Assembly: GCA_010692635.1 (NCBI GenBank)
Contig: JAAHGL010000001.1
Location: 21,169-85,168, forward strand
DNA: 64,000 bases
Direction of reading: 5' to 3'
Origin: Symploca sp. SIO2C1
GTDB taxonomy: Bacteria > Cyanobacteriota > Cyanobacteriia > Cyanobacteriales > Coleofasciculaceae
This document shows, piece by piece, positions 29,090 to 37,884 of the stretch. The position numbers and the translations under genes were made by a program. The stretch's first letter is position 1; each line of letters opens with the position of its first letter. The notes beneath the pieces are model-generated. The model searched no databases, was not told where the DNA came from, and worked only from the letters and a program-made list of their open reading frames with translations.

Positions 29090-29378
29090 GCTAACCTCTT
29101 TAAAAACCTGGCATCGAAAGATGAGAACCTTGAAAACTGAAGTTATGCGGTTTCGCATGGAAAATAGCTCGTGCGGGTAAAAACTTCAAGCGTCAAGCAC
29201 GGAGACCGAGATTTTGAACTCCACTGTACGGCAGGACATGCCGAAACGGGCTCCCTGAAATGGGGGTAAACGCTTGGGCAGATATCGATCTCTGGGCGTT
29301 TGGCTTTAGGGCTAAACGTGTAAGTCGGATCGTTGAACCAAGAATCCCACTGCCTTTAGGCGTGGGAGTGTCAAAATG
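29090..29378 (+). mobile_element. Degenerate 3' end of an IS200/IS605-type element
   Basis: The end GTTGAACCAAGAATCCCACTG with a CCCAC..GTGGG hairpin around CTTTAGGC, then GAGTGTCAA, is what I associate with the right ends of IS200/IS605 elements carrying TnpB. Upstream the frame NAWADIDLWAFGF..IVEPRIP resembles a decayed TnpB tail. No complete tnpA or tnpB is present. This is recognition by eye; the left boundary is a guess. Confidence 0.45.
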
Positions 29379-29616
29379 TGACATAAATTACCACCCAGTA
29401 AATTTTTATACTATTCTCATTGTTCACCTCAAAGGTGAAGAAATCTGGTTATTCTGCTGAATTTTTTTTGCAATAATTTCACGATTAACTGATGCTTTTT
29501 TCAGGAAAAACTCAGTTTTGTGAATTACTATTAGCCATTTTTGGTTATTTTTAATAACTGTCCAGCATTTTCTCCGATTATCCCGCTTATCCGCTGCTAC
29601 AAATTTGCGATCGCAA

Positions 29617-29660
29617 ATCGGTTAAGCTCATCCCACGACTAAAGTAAGTGGGATTTCCTA
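29617..29660. repeat. IS200/IS605 left-end-like hairpin
   Basis: GTTAAGCTCATCCCAC followed by an ATCCCAC..GTGGGAT hairpin. The same 16 bases occur at 44029-44044, where a similar hairpin and a CTTCCCGCCGCTTTT/CTTTCCCGTCGCTTTT segment also follow. Confidence 0.45.
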
Positions 29661-29745
29661 GCTAAGTATCCAAAAATTATAAGTTCTCTCTTCTCCCTCA
29701 GCTCCCTCAGCTCCCCCAGTTCCCCACCCTTTTTTTCGCTCACCC
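29648..29745 (-). repeat. Dispersed repeat, GGGTGAGC family (copy 2)
   Basis: Reverse complement of the copy at 1753: ends GCTCACCC at 29738-29745 and shares GGATACTTAGCTAGGAAATC almost exactly. Its other end is replaced by the IS-like hairpin at 29617. Confidence 0.75.
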
Positions 29746-30591
29746 TCCTCCAACCCCTTGAAGGAGTTGGCTTGGCTTTCCCGTCGCTTTTTGTGAGCTT
29801 CTGCATGTTGTTGCAACCTTAGCAGGGAAGAAAAAATGCTGAATGATGGTCAAGGGGATAAGCTGTTGTGCATTTAAATTATTAATTAGTACTGACGCAC
29901 GGAGCGGCAACGCGGAGATTTAGACGAAGTAGTTGAAATGCGTCTTAGCTTAGTGCATGGGGATTTAGTATGAGAGATATCTTTTTTCTTGGATTTTACT
30001 AATATACAATTTAAAAGCACAACAAGTTAACTGTGGAGAAAAAATTAAAAAATCTATATCAACTAGAACTCATATTTCCCCCTATTCTAGATCTAGAGAT
30101 GATTGCTGGGAGTACTCGAAGATTCAATCTAAACTCGGCGATCGCTCAGCTCTGTCACTTTTTCCAGAACAATGCGACCTGATTTTAATGTCCCCATAAT
30201 TTGCGAACAAAGGGATGCTTTCTTGAGCAATTGCATCGCAAAACTTTACCAACAATACCTTGACGCAGTGGTTCTCACTCAGATAATCTTGCCTTCAGAA
30301 CTTCTAGATCAACTACAATGAGAGTTAGGATATTTCAATCGCTGAAATCCACAAGGGGCTTAAGCCCCTTGTCCTAATTTAAGTGAGGTTATCCATATAT
30401 ATTATGGAGAATATTTAAGTTAAATGTTTCAAATTATGAGCAGCTTAATAAACTGAATTGAAAGACTAGAGTTATTGGTATCGCTGGAAGTAAAACCTTC
30501 CCAGACCAACAGATAGTAAAATCTTTGCTCAAGCCTAATTTGGGCGTAATTGTCAGAATTTTAGCATTTATTAACACTTAGGAACTTCATC
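29746..30591. other. Long leader region before the lectin gene
   Basis: No convincing gene. A 49-codon frame at 30172-30321 (MRPDFNVPIICEQRDAF..) has no ribosome-binding site and no recognisable family. There is a perfect palindrome ACAAGGGGCTTAAGCCCCTT at 30351-30372. The long AT-rich stretch before 30592 probably holds the promoter of the large lectin gene. Confidence 0.5.
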
Positions 30592-33500
30592 ATGGCTGCT
30601 TCCCCTCAATCAGTACTTACATTCAATGGAACCAGTGATTACATCAGTGTTCCTGATAGTTCTAGTTTACAAATTTCAGCTTACACAGTAGAAGCCTGGA
30701 TTAAGCCCGCTGGTAAACCCAATGAAGTTTGGAAAGGCATCGTAGGCAAACCAGGTCGGAATTACAATATCTGGATACACAATACTGGATATGTACACCA
30801 CCGTTTTCATACGAAAGCAAGCACTAATTCTGGGATACCCAACACCGCAAGAAGTTCCATAAAATGGAATAAATGGAGTCATGTGGCCATTACAAACGAT
30901 GGTAAGACGGCTAAGACTTATATTAATGGTCAGTTGAAAAAACAAGGGCCGACAGGAGGAGCCTTAATTGTTGATAAAACTCCCCTGTATGTAGCTCGTC
31001 GATTAGATCAGGAAAGCGGCAATTATTTTAAAGGTCAGATTGCTGATATTCGGGTTTGGGATCAAGTTCGTTCCCCAGATGAAATTAAAAACTTGATGGG
31101 ACAAAGACTCAAGGGAGATGAAGCTGGATTGGTTGGCTATTGGCCGTTAAATGAAGGGAGCGGTACGACGGCAACGGATCTGACAGGGAATGGTAACCAA
31201 GGAACTATTCATGGAGGAACTTGGAAGGAGGAGGAACTCGACTTTATTACACCTGTTTCTTCTACAGATCAATCTTCAGAGACTGAGTTGATCGCAATCC
31301 AAGCCCATAATGGTCAATACCTCTGTGCCGAAGGAGGGGGTGGTGGCTCCCTTGTTGCTGATCGAGACAAGATTGATGTGTGGGAAACCTTTAGGTTGCA
31401 TCAATTAGGAGATGGAAAAGTAGCAATCCAAGCCCATAATGGTCAATACCTTTGTGCCGAAGGAGGGGGTGGTGGCTCCCTTATTGCTGATCGAGACAAG
31501 ATTGATGTGTGGGAAACCTTTAGGTTGCATCAATTAGGAGATGGAAAAGTAGCACTCCAAGTCCATAATGGTCAATACCTTTGTGCCGAAGGAGGGGGGG
31601 GCGGCTCCCTTGTTGCTAATCGAGACAAAATTCAAGATTGGGAGACTTTTGTCTTGAAAACAATGGCAGAAACTGTTCCGCAATCCGCACAGTCAGTACC
31701 TACATTTGATGGTAAAGATGATTATATTGAGGTTCCTTACAAATCGGAACTTAATCCCGCCCAGTTTACCCTATCCTGTTGGGTGAAAGTAGCAGGAGGA
31801 CAGGGAAAATGGCGATCGCCCGTTACCTCTAGGAATGGTAAAGGAAGATATGAAGGATACAAACTTTATGCCGGAACAAACAATAAATGGCAGTTTTGGA
31901 CAGGAGATGGTAAGCGTTGGGTAAACCTAACTGGCTCAAATGTAGTTCTCAATACTTGGACTCATATAGCTGCGACCTATGATGGTAGCAAGATGAGACT
32001 TTACATTAACGGAGAACCAGTAGGTACTCCAGTCCAATCCAAGATTAATCTCAATACAACCTATCCTTTACGCATTGGTGCAGGAAAAACCGAAGGCAAT
32101 CCAGGCTTTTTCTTTAATGGTGAAATCACTGAAGTACGTTTGTGGAATCGAGTCCATTCCCAAGACGAAATCAAACAATTGATGAACCAGCGGCTCAAGG
32201 GAGATGAACCAGGATTAGTCGGTTACTGGCCGCTGAATGAAGGTACTGGTACAACCGTTGCTGACAAAACCAATCATGAGAACTCAGGAACTCTTCATGG
32301 TGCAACTTGGAAGGAGGAGGAATTAGACTTAAGCACATCCGATTCCTCCAAAGAAGAGACACAAACAAAAGAACTCCAGCCTGCTCTTACCTTTGATGGC
32401 AAAGACGACTATATCTCCATTGCTCTGAACGAACCAGAAACCGAAGTAACTCACGAATTTTGGTTTAAAACTGATTCTCCCAATTGTGGTTTCTTTTCCG
32501 TCGTCATCGGTAACAATTGGGGATACCATGACCGCCATCTCTATCTGAGTGGTGGTAACATTAAGACTCGCATTTGGAGCAACGAAGTCATCTCCAGCTC
32601 CAATCTGAAGCTAGCTGATAATAAATGGCATCACCTAGCGCATGTTTTTGGCTCCTCTGTTGGTGGTCAAAAAATATATATTGATGGTGAATTAGTTGCT
32701 AGTGGCTCCAAACATACGTCTGACGCTAACAAGCAAGATACAATTTGGATTGGCTACTCCGTCGATGCTCAGAAGAAGTATTGTCAAGGCCAAATTACCG
32801 ATGTCCGTATTTGGAAGATTGCTCGTTCTCCAGAAGAAATCAAGCAATCGATGAACCACCGACTCAGGGGAGATGAGGAAGGATTACTCGGTTATTGGCC
32901 CCTCAATGAAGGCAGTGGTGCGATAGCGACGGATAAGACAAGCAATGGCAACCAAGGCACTATTTATGGAGCCGGTACATGGAAGAAAGAGGGAGGAGGT
33001 ACATGGAAGCAGGAGGAAATCGATTTTCTCCAACCAGCTCCCCCCAAAGAGCAATCCCCAGAAACCAGTTCCGAAGGTGAGAGCGAACAGTCTCAGAAAC
33101 CCGAAGAAGCAGGAGAACTGCTCAAACTCGGACCAAAAGGTAGCTCGATTAAGGGAACATCTTTTGAGATTTACCCCAAAGAAGAGGTATCCCAATCAAA
33201 GATTACCAGTATTAGTGTTGGGCATGCTTGGGCGATCGACAATCTTCAAGTCAAATATAAATCACCTAATTCTGATTCAGTTTTGCAGTGTAAAGAAGTT
33301 CCGAACCAATCTGGGGAGGAATTTACCCTGGAAGCAGGAGATTATCTAACAAAGATTTCAGGAAGTTGGGGAAGGCAAGCTCCTGATTATCCCAAAGAAG
33401 AAATTATCACCCTCCAGTTTCATACTCATAAAGGGGTTACCTCTAAAGTTTTTGGTGGCGGGAGTGGCAAACAGCAAGTAGAACCTTTCACCTTGGAAGC

Positions 33501-35508
33501 GCCTGAAGGTCAAGCAATTATTGGCTTCTTCGGTATTCATGGGGGGCGTCAGGATATCTTGACTTCCTTGGGAATTTATCTCAAACCTGTTGAGGAACCT
33601 GCACCAGCTCCACCCAAACCAGAAACTACTGATTCCCAGTCAGCTCTGATGTTTGATGGGGTTGATGATTATGTCAGCTTGCCGATTAGTAGTATTCCCG
33701 AAGGCAAGGAAATTACTATTAGTTTCTGGGCTAAGGGTGGGACATCTTTACCTAAACAGAACTCCGTGTTTTTTGCCAATGCCAATCCGGATTTCGATCC
33801 AGGAAAAGGCAGAATTGTTAATATCCATTTACCTTGGAGCGACAGCACTATTTATTTTGATTGTGGCTCGGATGGTAAAACATACAATCGGATCAATAAA
33901 GCTGCCAAGGCAGAAGATTTTAAGGATAAATGGACTTATTGGGCATTTACCCTGGATGCCAACACCGGAAAAATGGCGATTTATCTCAATGGAGAGCTGT
34001 GGTGTGAAGGTAATCAAAAAACCCTATCGATTCCCAAAGCAGCTGAGGTGAAATTAGGAAGTGCTTATGGCTTTTATCATGGCTCACTTAGTGATGTCAG
34101 GGTTTGGGATAAAGCGCTAACTCCAGCTGAAGTGAAAGAGACAATGTCTGTTCGCTTAACAGGTAAAGAGCCAGGATTGGTTAGCTATTGGCCATTAGAT
34201 GAAGGGACAGGCACTACACTAACTGATCTGACCAGTAATGGCAATCATGGCACAATTCATGGTGCCACTTGGGAGGAGGATAAACTCGACTTTATTACAC
34301 CTGCTTCCCCTGAAGAATCAGCTACTACTGACAAAGAACAACCAGCTACTACCGACAAAGAACAAACAACTACCGACAAAGAACAACCAGCTACTACCGA
34401 CAAAGAACAAACAACTACCGACAAAGAACAACCAGCTACTACTGACAAAGAACAACCAGCTACTACTGACAAAGAACAACCAGCTACTACCGACAAAGAA
34501 CAACCAGCTACTACCGACAAAGAACAACCAGCTCCCCCCAAACAAGAAGTAACTACTGACAAAGAACAACCAGCTACTACCGACAAAGAACCAGCTACTA
34601 CTGACAAAGAACCAGCTACTACCGACAAAGAACCAGCTACTACCGACAAAGAACAACTTCCGTCCGTCCTTACGTTTGACGGCAAGGATGATTTTATCGA
34701 CTGTGGAAGTGGAATCAATCTCACCAACACGAGCTTTACGATCGAGTTTTGGGCAAAACGCAAGATAACCGGTAAATGGCATATGATCGTCTTTCAAGGT
34801 GACCAGAAAAAGCATCACGGCTTACACATTGGATTTCGTGACAGCGATGTCTTTACCTTGGCTTTCTACGGTGATGATCTCAATACAGGTAAGTTTACAG
34901 ATACCGATTGGCATCACTGGAGCTGTGTTTATGATGTTGATCGCCAGCAACAAATCATTTACCGTGATGGACAATTGGAAGCCTGCCGCCAGCCAGCAAA
35001 CTACGAGGGGACGGGAAATTTTTACATCGGTGCTCTCAAAGGAACCAGTGCTTTTTTTGAGGGACAATTAGCCGATTTGCGAATTTGGCAAGAGGTTCGC
35101 ACTCCCCAAGAAATTCAACATGGCATGAACTCCCGCCTTACCGGAAACGAGTCAGGATTGATAGCATATTGGTCTTTAGATGAAGGCGAAGGTACTACCA
35201 TCACAGACAAGACAGGTAACGGTAACGACGGTACGATTACTGGAGCAGTTTGGGAACAGATGGAGATTCCCTTTGAAGATGCAGAGCCCTCCTCAAAAGG
35301 GAACATAGTGATTACCTTGAATGGTAAGCAAGAATATATAGAGATTCCATCTGATTCAACCCTAGATCTGCTCGACAAGTTGATTATCAGATTTCAATCG
35401 GGAGCAGCTCGTATTAAGAAAGACTCAATCAAGATTAAAATGAAAACCTCTAAGTCAAAGAAAAAACCATCCCGAAAGCGTAAGCCTCGCAAAAATATCT
35501 TCCTGTAG
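30592..35508 (+). CDS. Giant multi-lectin protein: LamG x5, beta-trefoil, jacalin-like
   Basis: 1638 residues. Order: LamG-like 8-214; three 43-residue AHNGQYLCAEGGGGG units forming a beta-trefoil (fascin/ricin-like fold) at 234-360; LamG 369-580; LamG 597-814; jacalin-like lectin 844-1000 (LKLGPKGSSIKG..ITLQFHTHKG..IIGFFGIHGG..LGIYLKP); LamG 1018-1237; a linker of 14 TTDKE(QPA) units 1244-1357; LamG 1358-1562; then the opening of a sixth LamG (ITLNGKQEYIEIP) that breaks off into a Lys/Arg-rich tail. Each LamG ends with a GLVGYWPLNEGSG-type block. All parts bind sugars or surfaces in known families. There is no N-terminal signal peptide; the protein starts MAASPQSVLTFNG, so export would need another route or the protein is cytosolic. 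Ligands unknown. Confidence 0.88.
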   Translation: MAASPQSVLTFNGTSDYISVPDSSSLQISAYTVEAWIKPAGKPNEVWKGIVGKPGRNYNIWIHNTGYVHHRFHTKASTNSGIPNTARSSIKWNKWSHVAITNDGKTAKTYINGQLKKQGPTGGALIVDKTPLYVARRLDQESGNYFKGQIADIRVWDQVRSPDEIKNLMGQRLKGDEAGLVGYWPLNEGSGTTATDLTGNGNQGTIHGGTWKEEELDFITPVSSTDQSSETELIAIQAHNGQYLCAEGGGGGSLVADRDKIDVWETFRLHQLGDGKVAIQAHNGQYLCAEGGGGGSLIADRDKIDVWETFRLHQLGDGKVALQVHNGQYLCAEGGGGGSLVANRDKIQDWETFVLKTMAETVPQSAQSVPTFDGKDDYIEVPYKSELNPAQFTLSCWVKVAGGQGKWRSPVTSRNGKGRYEGYKLYAGTNNKWQFWTGDGKRWVNLTGSNVVLNTWTHIAATYDGSKMRLYINGEPVGTPVQSKINLNTTYPLRIGAGKTEGNPGFFFNGEITEVRLWNRVHSQDEIKQLMNQRLKGDEPGLVGYWPLNEGTGTTVADKTNHENSGTLHGATWKEEELDLSTSDSSKEETQTKELQPALTFDGKDDYISIALNEPETEVTHEFWFKTDSPNCGFFSVVIGNNWGYHDRHLYLSGGNIKTRIWSNEVISSSNLKLADNKWHHLAHVFGSSVGGQKIYIDGELVASGSKHTSDANKQDTIWIGYSVDAQKKYCQGQITDVRIWKIARSPEEIKQSMNHRLRGDEEGLLGYWPLNEGSGAIATDKTSNGNQGTIYGAGTWKKEGGGTWKQEEIDFLQPAPPKEQSPETSSEGESEQSQKPEEAGELLKLGPKGSSIKGTSFEIYPKEEVSQSKITSISVGHAWAIDNLQVKYKSPNSDSVLQCKEVPNQSGEEFTLEAGDYLTKISGSWGRQAPDYPKEEIITLQFHTHKGVTSKVFGGGSGKQQVEPFTLEAPEGQAIIGFFGIHGGRQDILTSLGIYLKPVEEPAPAPPKPETTDSQSALMFDGVDDYVSLPISSIPEGKEITISFWAKGGTSLPKQNSVFFANANPDFDPGKGRIVNIHLPWSDSTIYFDCGSDGKTYNRINKAAKAEDFKDKWTYWAFTLDANTGKMAIYLNGELWCEGNQKTLSIPKAAEVKLGSAYGFYHGSLSDVRVWDKALTPAEVKETMSVRLTGKEPGLVSYWPLDEGTGTTLTDLTSNGNHGTIHGATWEEDKLDFITPASPEESATTDKEQPATTDKEQTTTDKEQPATTDKEQTTTDKEQPATTDKEQPATTDKEQPATTDKEQPATTDKEQPAPPKQEVTTDKEQPATTDKEPATTDKEPATTDKEPATTDKEQLPSVLTFDGKDDFIDCGSGINLTNTSFTIEFWAKRKITGKWHMIVFQGDQKKHHGLHIGFRDSDVFTLAFYGDDLNTGKFTDTDWHHWSCVYDVDRQQQIIYRDGQLEACRQPANYEGTGNFYIGALKGTSAFFEGQLADLRIWQEVRTPQEIQHGMNSRLTGNESGLIAYWSLDEGEGTTITDKTGNGNDGTITGAVWEQMEIPFEDAEPSSKGNIVITLNGKQEYIEIPSDSTLDLLDKLIIRFQSGAARIKKDSIKIKMKTSKSKKKPSRKRKPRKNIFL

Positions 35509-35533
35509 GTTCGGTAAATCTGTTATATCCTAC

Positions 35534-35662
35534 TGGCGTGGCACAGCTAAAATGAGGGAATAAGTAGGTTGGGTGGAGCGATAGCGTAACCCAACGCTGG
35601 AGGATATTTCGTTGGGTTTCACTTCGTTCCACCCAACCTACAATTTTAGTCGTGCCACGGCA
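35534..35662. repeat. Long inverted-repeat element, TAGGTTGGGTGG family
   Basis: 129 bp. Arms GGCGTGGCAC..CTAAAAT..TAGGTTGGGTGG and CCACCCAACCTA..ATTTTAG..GTGCCACGGC; flanked by CTAC on both sides (35530-35533, 35663-35666). A single arm recurs at about 4985-5035. Confidence 0.6.
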
Positions 35663-35668
35663 CTACAT

Positions 35669-35698
35669 TGTAGAGACGTCCCATGGGACGTCTCTACA
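35669..35698. repeat. Perfect 30-bp palindrome
   Basis: TGTAGAGACGTCCCA and its exact complement meet at the centre. Could act as a bidirectional terminator between the lectin gene and the convergent gene, but no long T run follows. Related to the hairpin at 5289. Confidence 0.7.
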
Positions 35699-35715
35699 GC
35701 GTTTGCGCTGCTTGC

Positions 35716-36366
35716 TCAAAACTCTGATTTACCGCGCATTAAAGACTTGAGAGACTTGCGCTTACGCAAATCCATTATCTCCGCGAGACTTTCTGGTTTA
35801 CTATCTAGGGGATGGTTATCCTCCGGCGATAATACTGTTACCTGAGTTTGTTGGATATTGGGTGGAATATTGGGTTGAGTATTGTGTGGGATATTAGGCG
35901 GTATATTTTGCTTGGGTTTGGGTTGGGTTTGGGCAGAAGTAACTGGCTGTGGTGTCTTGGCAGCAGTTGGACGGCGTCTTTTGGGAGGGAAACTTCTTTG
36001 TTGGTGAACGATTTTACCTGATTTTGGTCGCTTGGAGAATCGACGGCGCTGGGTTGATCTTCTCAGAGCGTTGGTGACTAGTAGGGAACCACCAGCACAA
36101 CCTAGAACAACTGCACTAAACAATGGTAAAGACCAATCCCTTTCTTTGGGGGATTCTTGTATTTGTGTTGGAGCTGGTGTTGATAATGGTTCTTCTTCTT
36201 CAATTGAACCGGGGTTAAGTAAGCCGATAGTCGCTACAGTACCTACTGCAAGTAGTATTCCCCACAGCCCACCCCAAAAAGCAAAGGGATGTTTTTGGAG
36301 CAGCTTGTGGAAATGCGCTAGGGCATACTGCTGTTCAGGAAAATTATCAGATGATGATTGGAGCAT
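35716..36366 (-). CDS. Hypothetical membrane protein with basic Pro/Thr-rich tail
   Basis: 216 residues. Two hydrophobic segments (about 28-52, PFAFWGGLWGILLAVGTVAT; and about 82-100, LPLFSAVVLGCAGGSLL), then an Arg/Lys-rich stretch (TQRRRFSKRP) and a Pro/Asn/Thr-rich region with repeated NIPPNI. The C-terminus, SLAEIMDLRKRKSLKSLM, is again basic. I recognise no domain. Possibly a membrane anchor with a cytosolic tail. Divergent from the polyamine gene at 36548. Confidence 0.65.
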   Translation of the reverse strand: MLQSSSDNFPEQQYALAHFHKLLQKHPFAFWGGLWGILLAVGTVATIGLLNPGSIEEEEPLSTPAPTQIQESPKERDWSLPLFSAVVLGCAGGSLLVTNALRRSTQRRRFSKRPKSGKIVHQQRSFPPKRRRPTAAKTPQPVTSAQTQPKPKQNIPPNIPHNTQPNIPPNIQQTQVTVLSPEDNHPLDSKPESLAEIMDLRKRKSLKSLMRGKSEF

Positions 36367-36547
36367 TGATGCCCTTAACAGTCAAAATAAACTTAAACGC
36401 AAGGCAATTATTTGCGTCTGTACAGAATTATAGTCATCACAATAACTTAATTCCAGCTTGATTAAGTATCAAAATCTGCTACTGCTATTCCTGAGTGGGG
36501 CTGTACAATTAGTGCCAACGACTACAACTAATGATGAAAGTACGGTT

Positions 36548-37753
36548 ATGGGGAAAGTTCTGATTATTGGTGCAGGTGGAGTTGGTAATGTAGTTGCTCA
36601 CAAGTGTGCTCAAGTAAAAGAGGTATTCTCTGAGATTCTCCTAGCGAGCAGAACCAAGCATAAATGTGATGCGATCGCATCTTCCATTATTCATCCATCC
36701 TTGACAACAGCTCAACTTGATGCAGATAACGTTGCGGAAATTGTTGCTCTGATTAATGATTTTCATCCTGACATTGTTATCAATGTAGCTCTGCCTTATC
36801 AAGACTTATCTATTATGGATGCCTGTCTCGAAACAGGGGTGCATTACCTGGATACAGCTAACTACGAACCCCTTGATGAAGCCAAATTTGAGTACAAGTG
36901 GCAATGGGCTTACCAAGAAAGGTACAAACAAGCTGGGATTATGGCTGTTTTGGGATGCGGATTCGATCCTGGAGTAACAGGGGTATTTACAGCCTATGCC
37001 CTAAAACACCACTTCGATGAGATTCATTACCTTGATATCGTCGATTGCAACGCTGGAGATCATGGTCATCCCTTCGCTACTAATTTTAACCCTGAGATTA
37101 ACATCAGAGAGATTACCCAAAAAGGACGATACTATGAAAACTCCACTTGGGTAGAAACAGCTCCCCTGTCGGTGCATCGCCCCATCAATTATCCTGAAAT
37201 TGGTTCGAGAGAGTCCTACCTCTTGTATCATGAAGAGCTTGAGTCTTTAGTAAAACACATTCCCACCATTAAACGGGCTCGCTTCTGGATGACTTTCGGT
37301 GAAAGTTATCTGACGCATCTTCGAGTCCTCCAGAATGTAGGATTAACTAGTATTGAAGCGATTGAGTATGAAGGGCAGCAGATAGTCCCCTTACAATTCC
37401 TCAAAGCCGTTTTACCTACACCGTCTTCACTGGGAGAAAACTATCAAGGTCAAACTTCCATCGGCTGCCATATTCGAGGGATAAAAGATGGCAAACCAAG
37501 AACATACTATATCTACAATAATTGTGATCATGCAGAAGCTTATCAAGAAATAGGAGCACAAGCTGTTGCCTATACCACAGGAGTACCGGCAATGCTTGGT
37601 GCCATGCTAGTTTTAACTGGGGAATGGCAAGGGGAGGGAGTCTTTAATGTTGAACAACTTAACCCCGATCCTTTTTTGGCAAAGCTTGGAACTTATGGGT
37701 TGGAGTGGCATGAGTTAATTGACAGCTCAGAAGAATTTGGAGATTTGGCATGA
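36548..37753 (+). CDS. Carboxynorspermidine (carboxyspermidine) synthase, saccharopine dehydrogenase family
   Basis: Joins aspartate semialdehyde to a diamine (diaminopropane or putrescine) reductively, the first step of the aspartate-dependent route to norspermidine or spermidine. 401 residues from ATG 36548; the Rossmann motif VLIIGAGGVGNVVAHKCA is at 4-21, with VINVALPYQDLSIMDACL and the family's GCGFDPGVTGVFTAYAL. An upstream in-frame ATG at 36458 would add a poor hydrophobic leader and is rejected. The decarboxylase gene follows 130 bases downstream. Confidence 0.9.
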   Translation: MGKVLIIGAGGVGNVVAHKCAQVKEVFSEILLASRTKHKCDAIASSIIHPSLTTAQLDADNVAEIVALINDFHPDIVINVALPYQDLSIMDACLETGVHYLDTANYEPLDEAKFEYKWQWAYQERYKQAGIMAVLGCGFDPGVTGVFTAYALKHHFDEIHYLDIVDCNAGDHGHPFATNFNPEINIREITQKGRYYENSTWVETAPLSVHRPINYPEIGSRESYLLYHEELESLVKHIPTIKRARFWMTFGESYLTHLRVLQNVGLTSIEAIEYEGQQIVPLQFLKAVLPTPSSLGENYQGQTSIGCHIRGIKDGKPRTYYIYNNCDHAEAYQEIGAQAVAYTTGVPAMLGAMLVLTGEWQGEGVFNVEQLNPDPFLAKLGTYGLEWHELIDSSEEFGDLA

Positions 37754-37884
37754 GTGATGTTGGGAGTCCAAATTGCGCTGATATTAAATAAACCACAAAG
37801 GCACAAAGGACACGAAGGAAGAGCTAAAAAACTTAAGCTAATCCATCAAGGATAGGTGTTGCTAGACTCCAATTAGTGAACAAG

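Noticed and set aside
28934..29140. Plus-strand 68-residue frame
   Set aside because: Lies in the decayed IS-like region; no family seen and no good start.
34257..34818. Two minus-strand frames of low complexity inside the lectin gene
   Set aside because: They are antisense readings of the TTDKE repeat.
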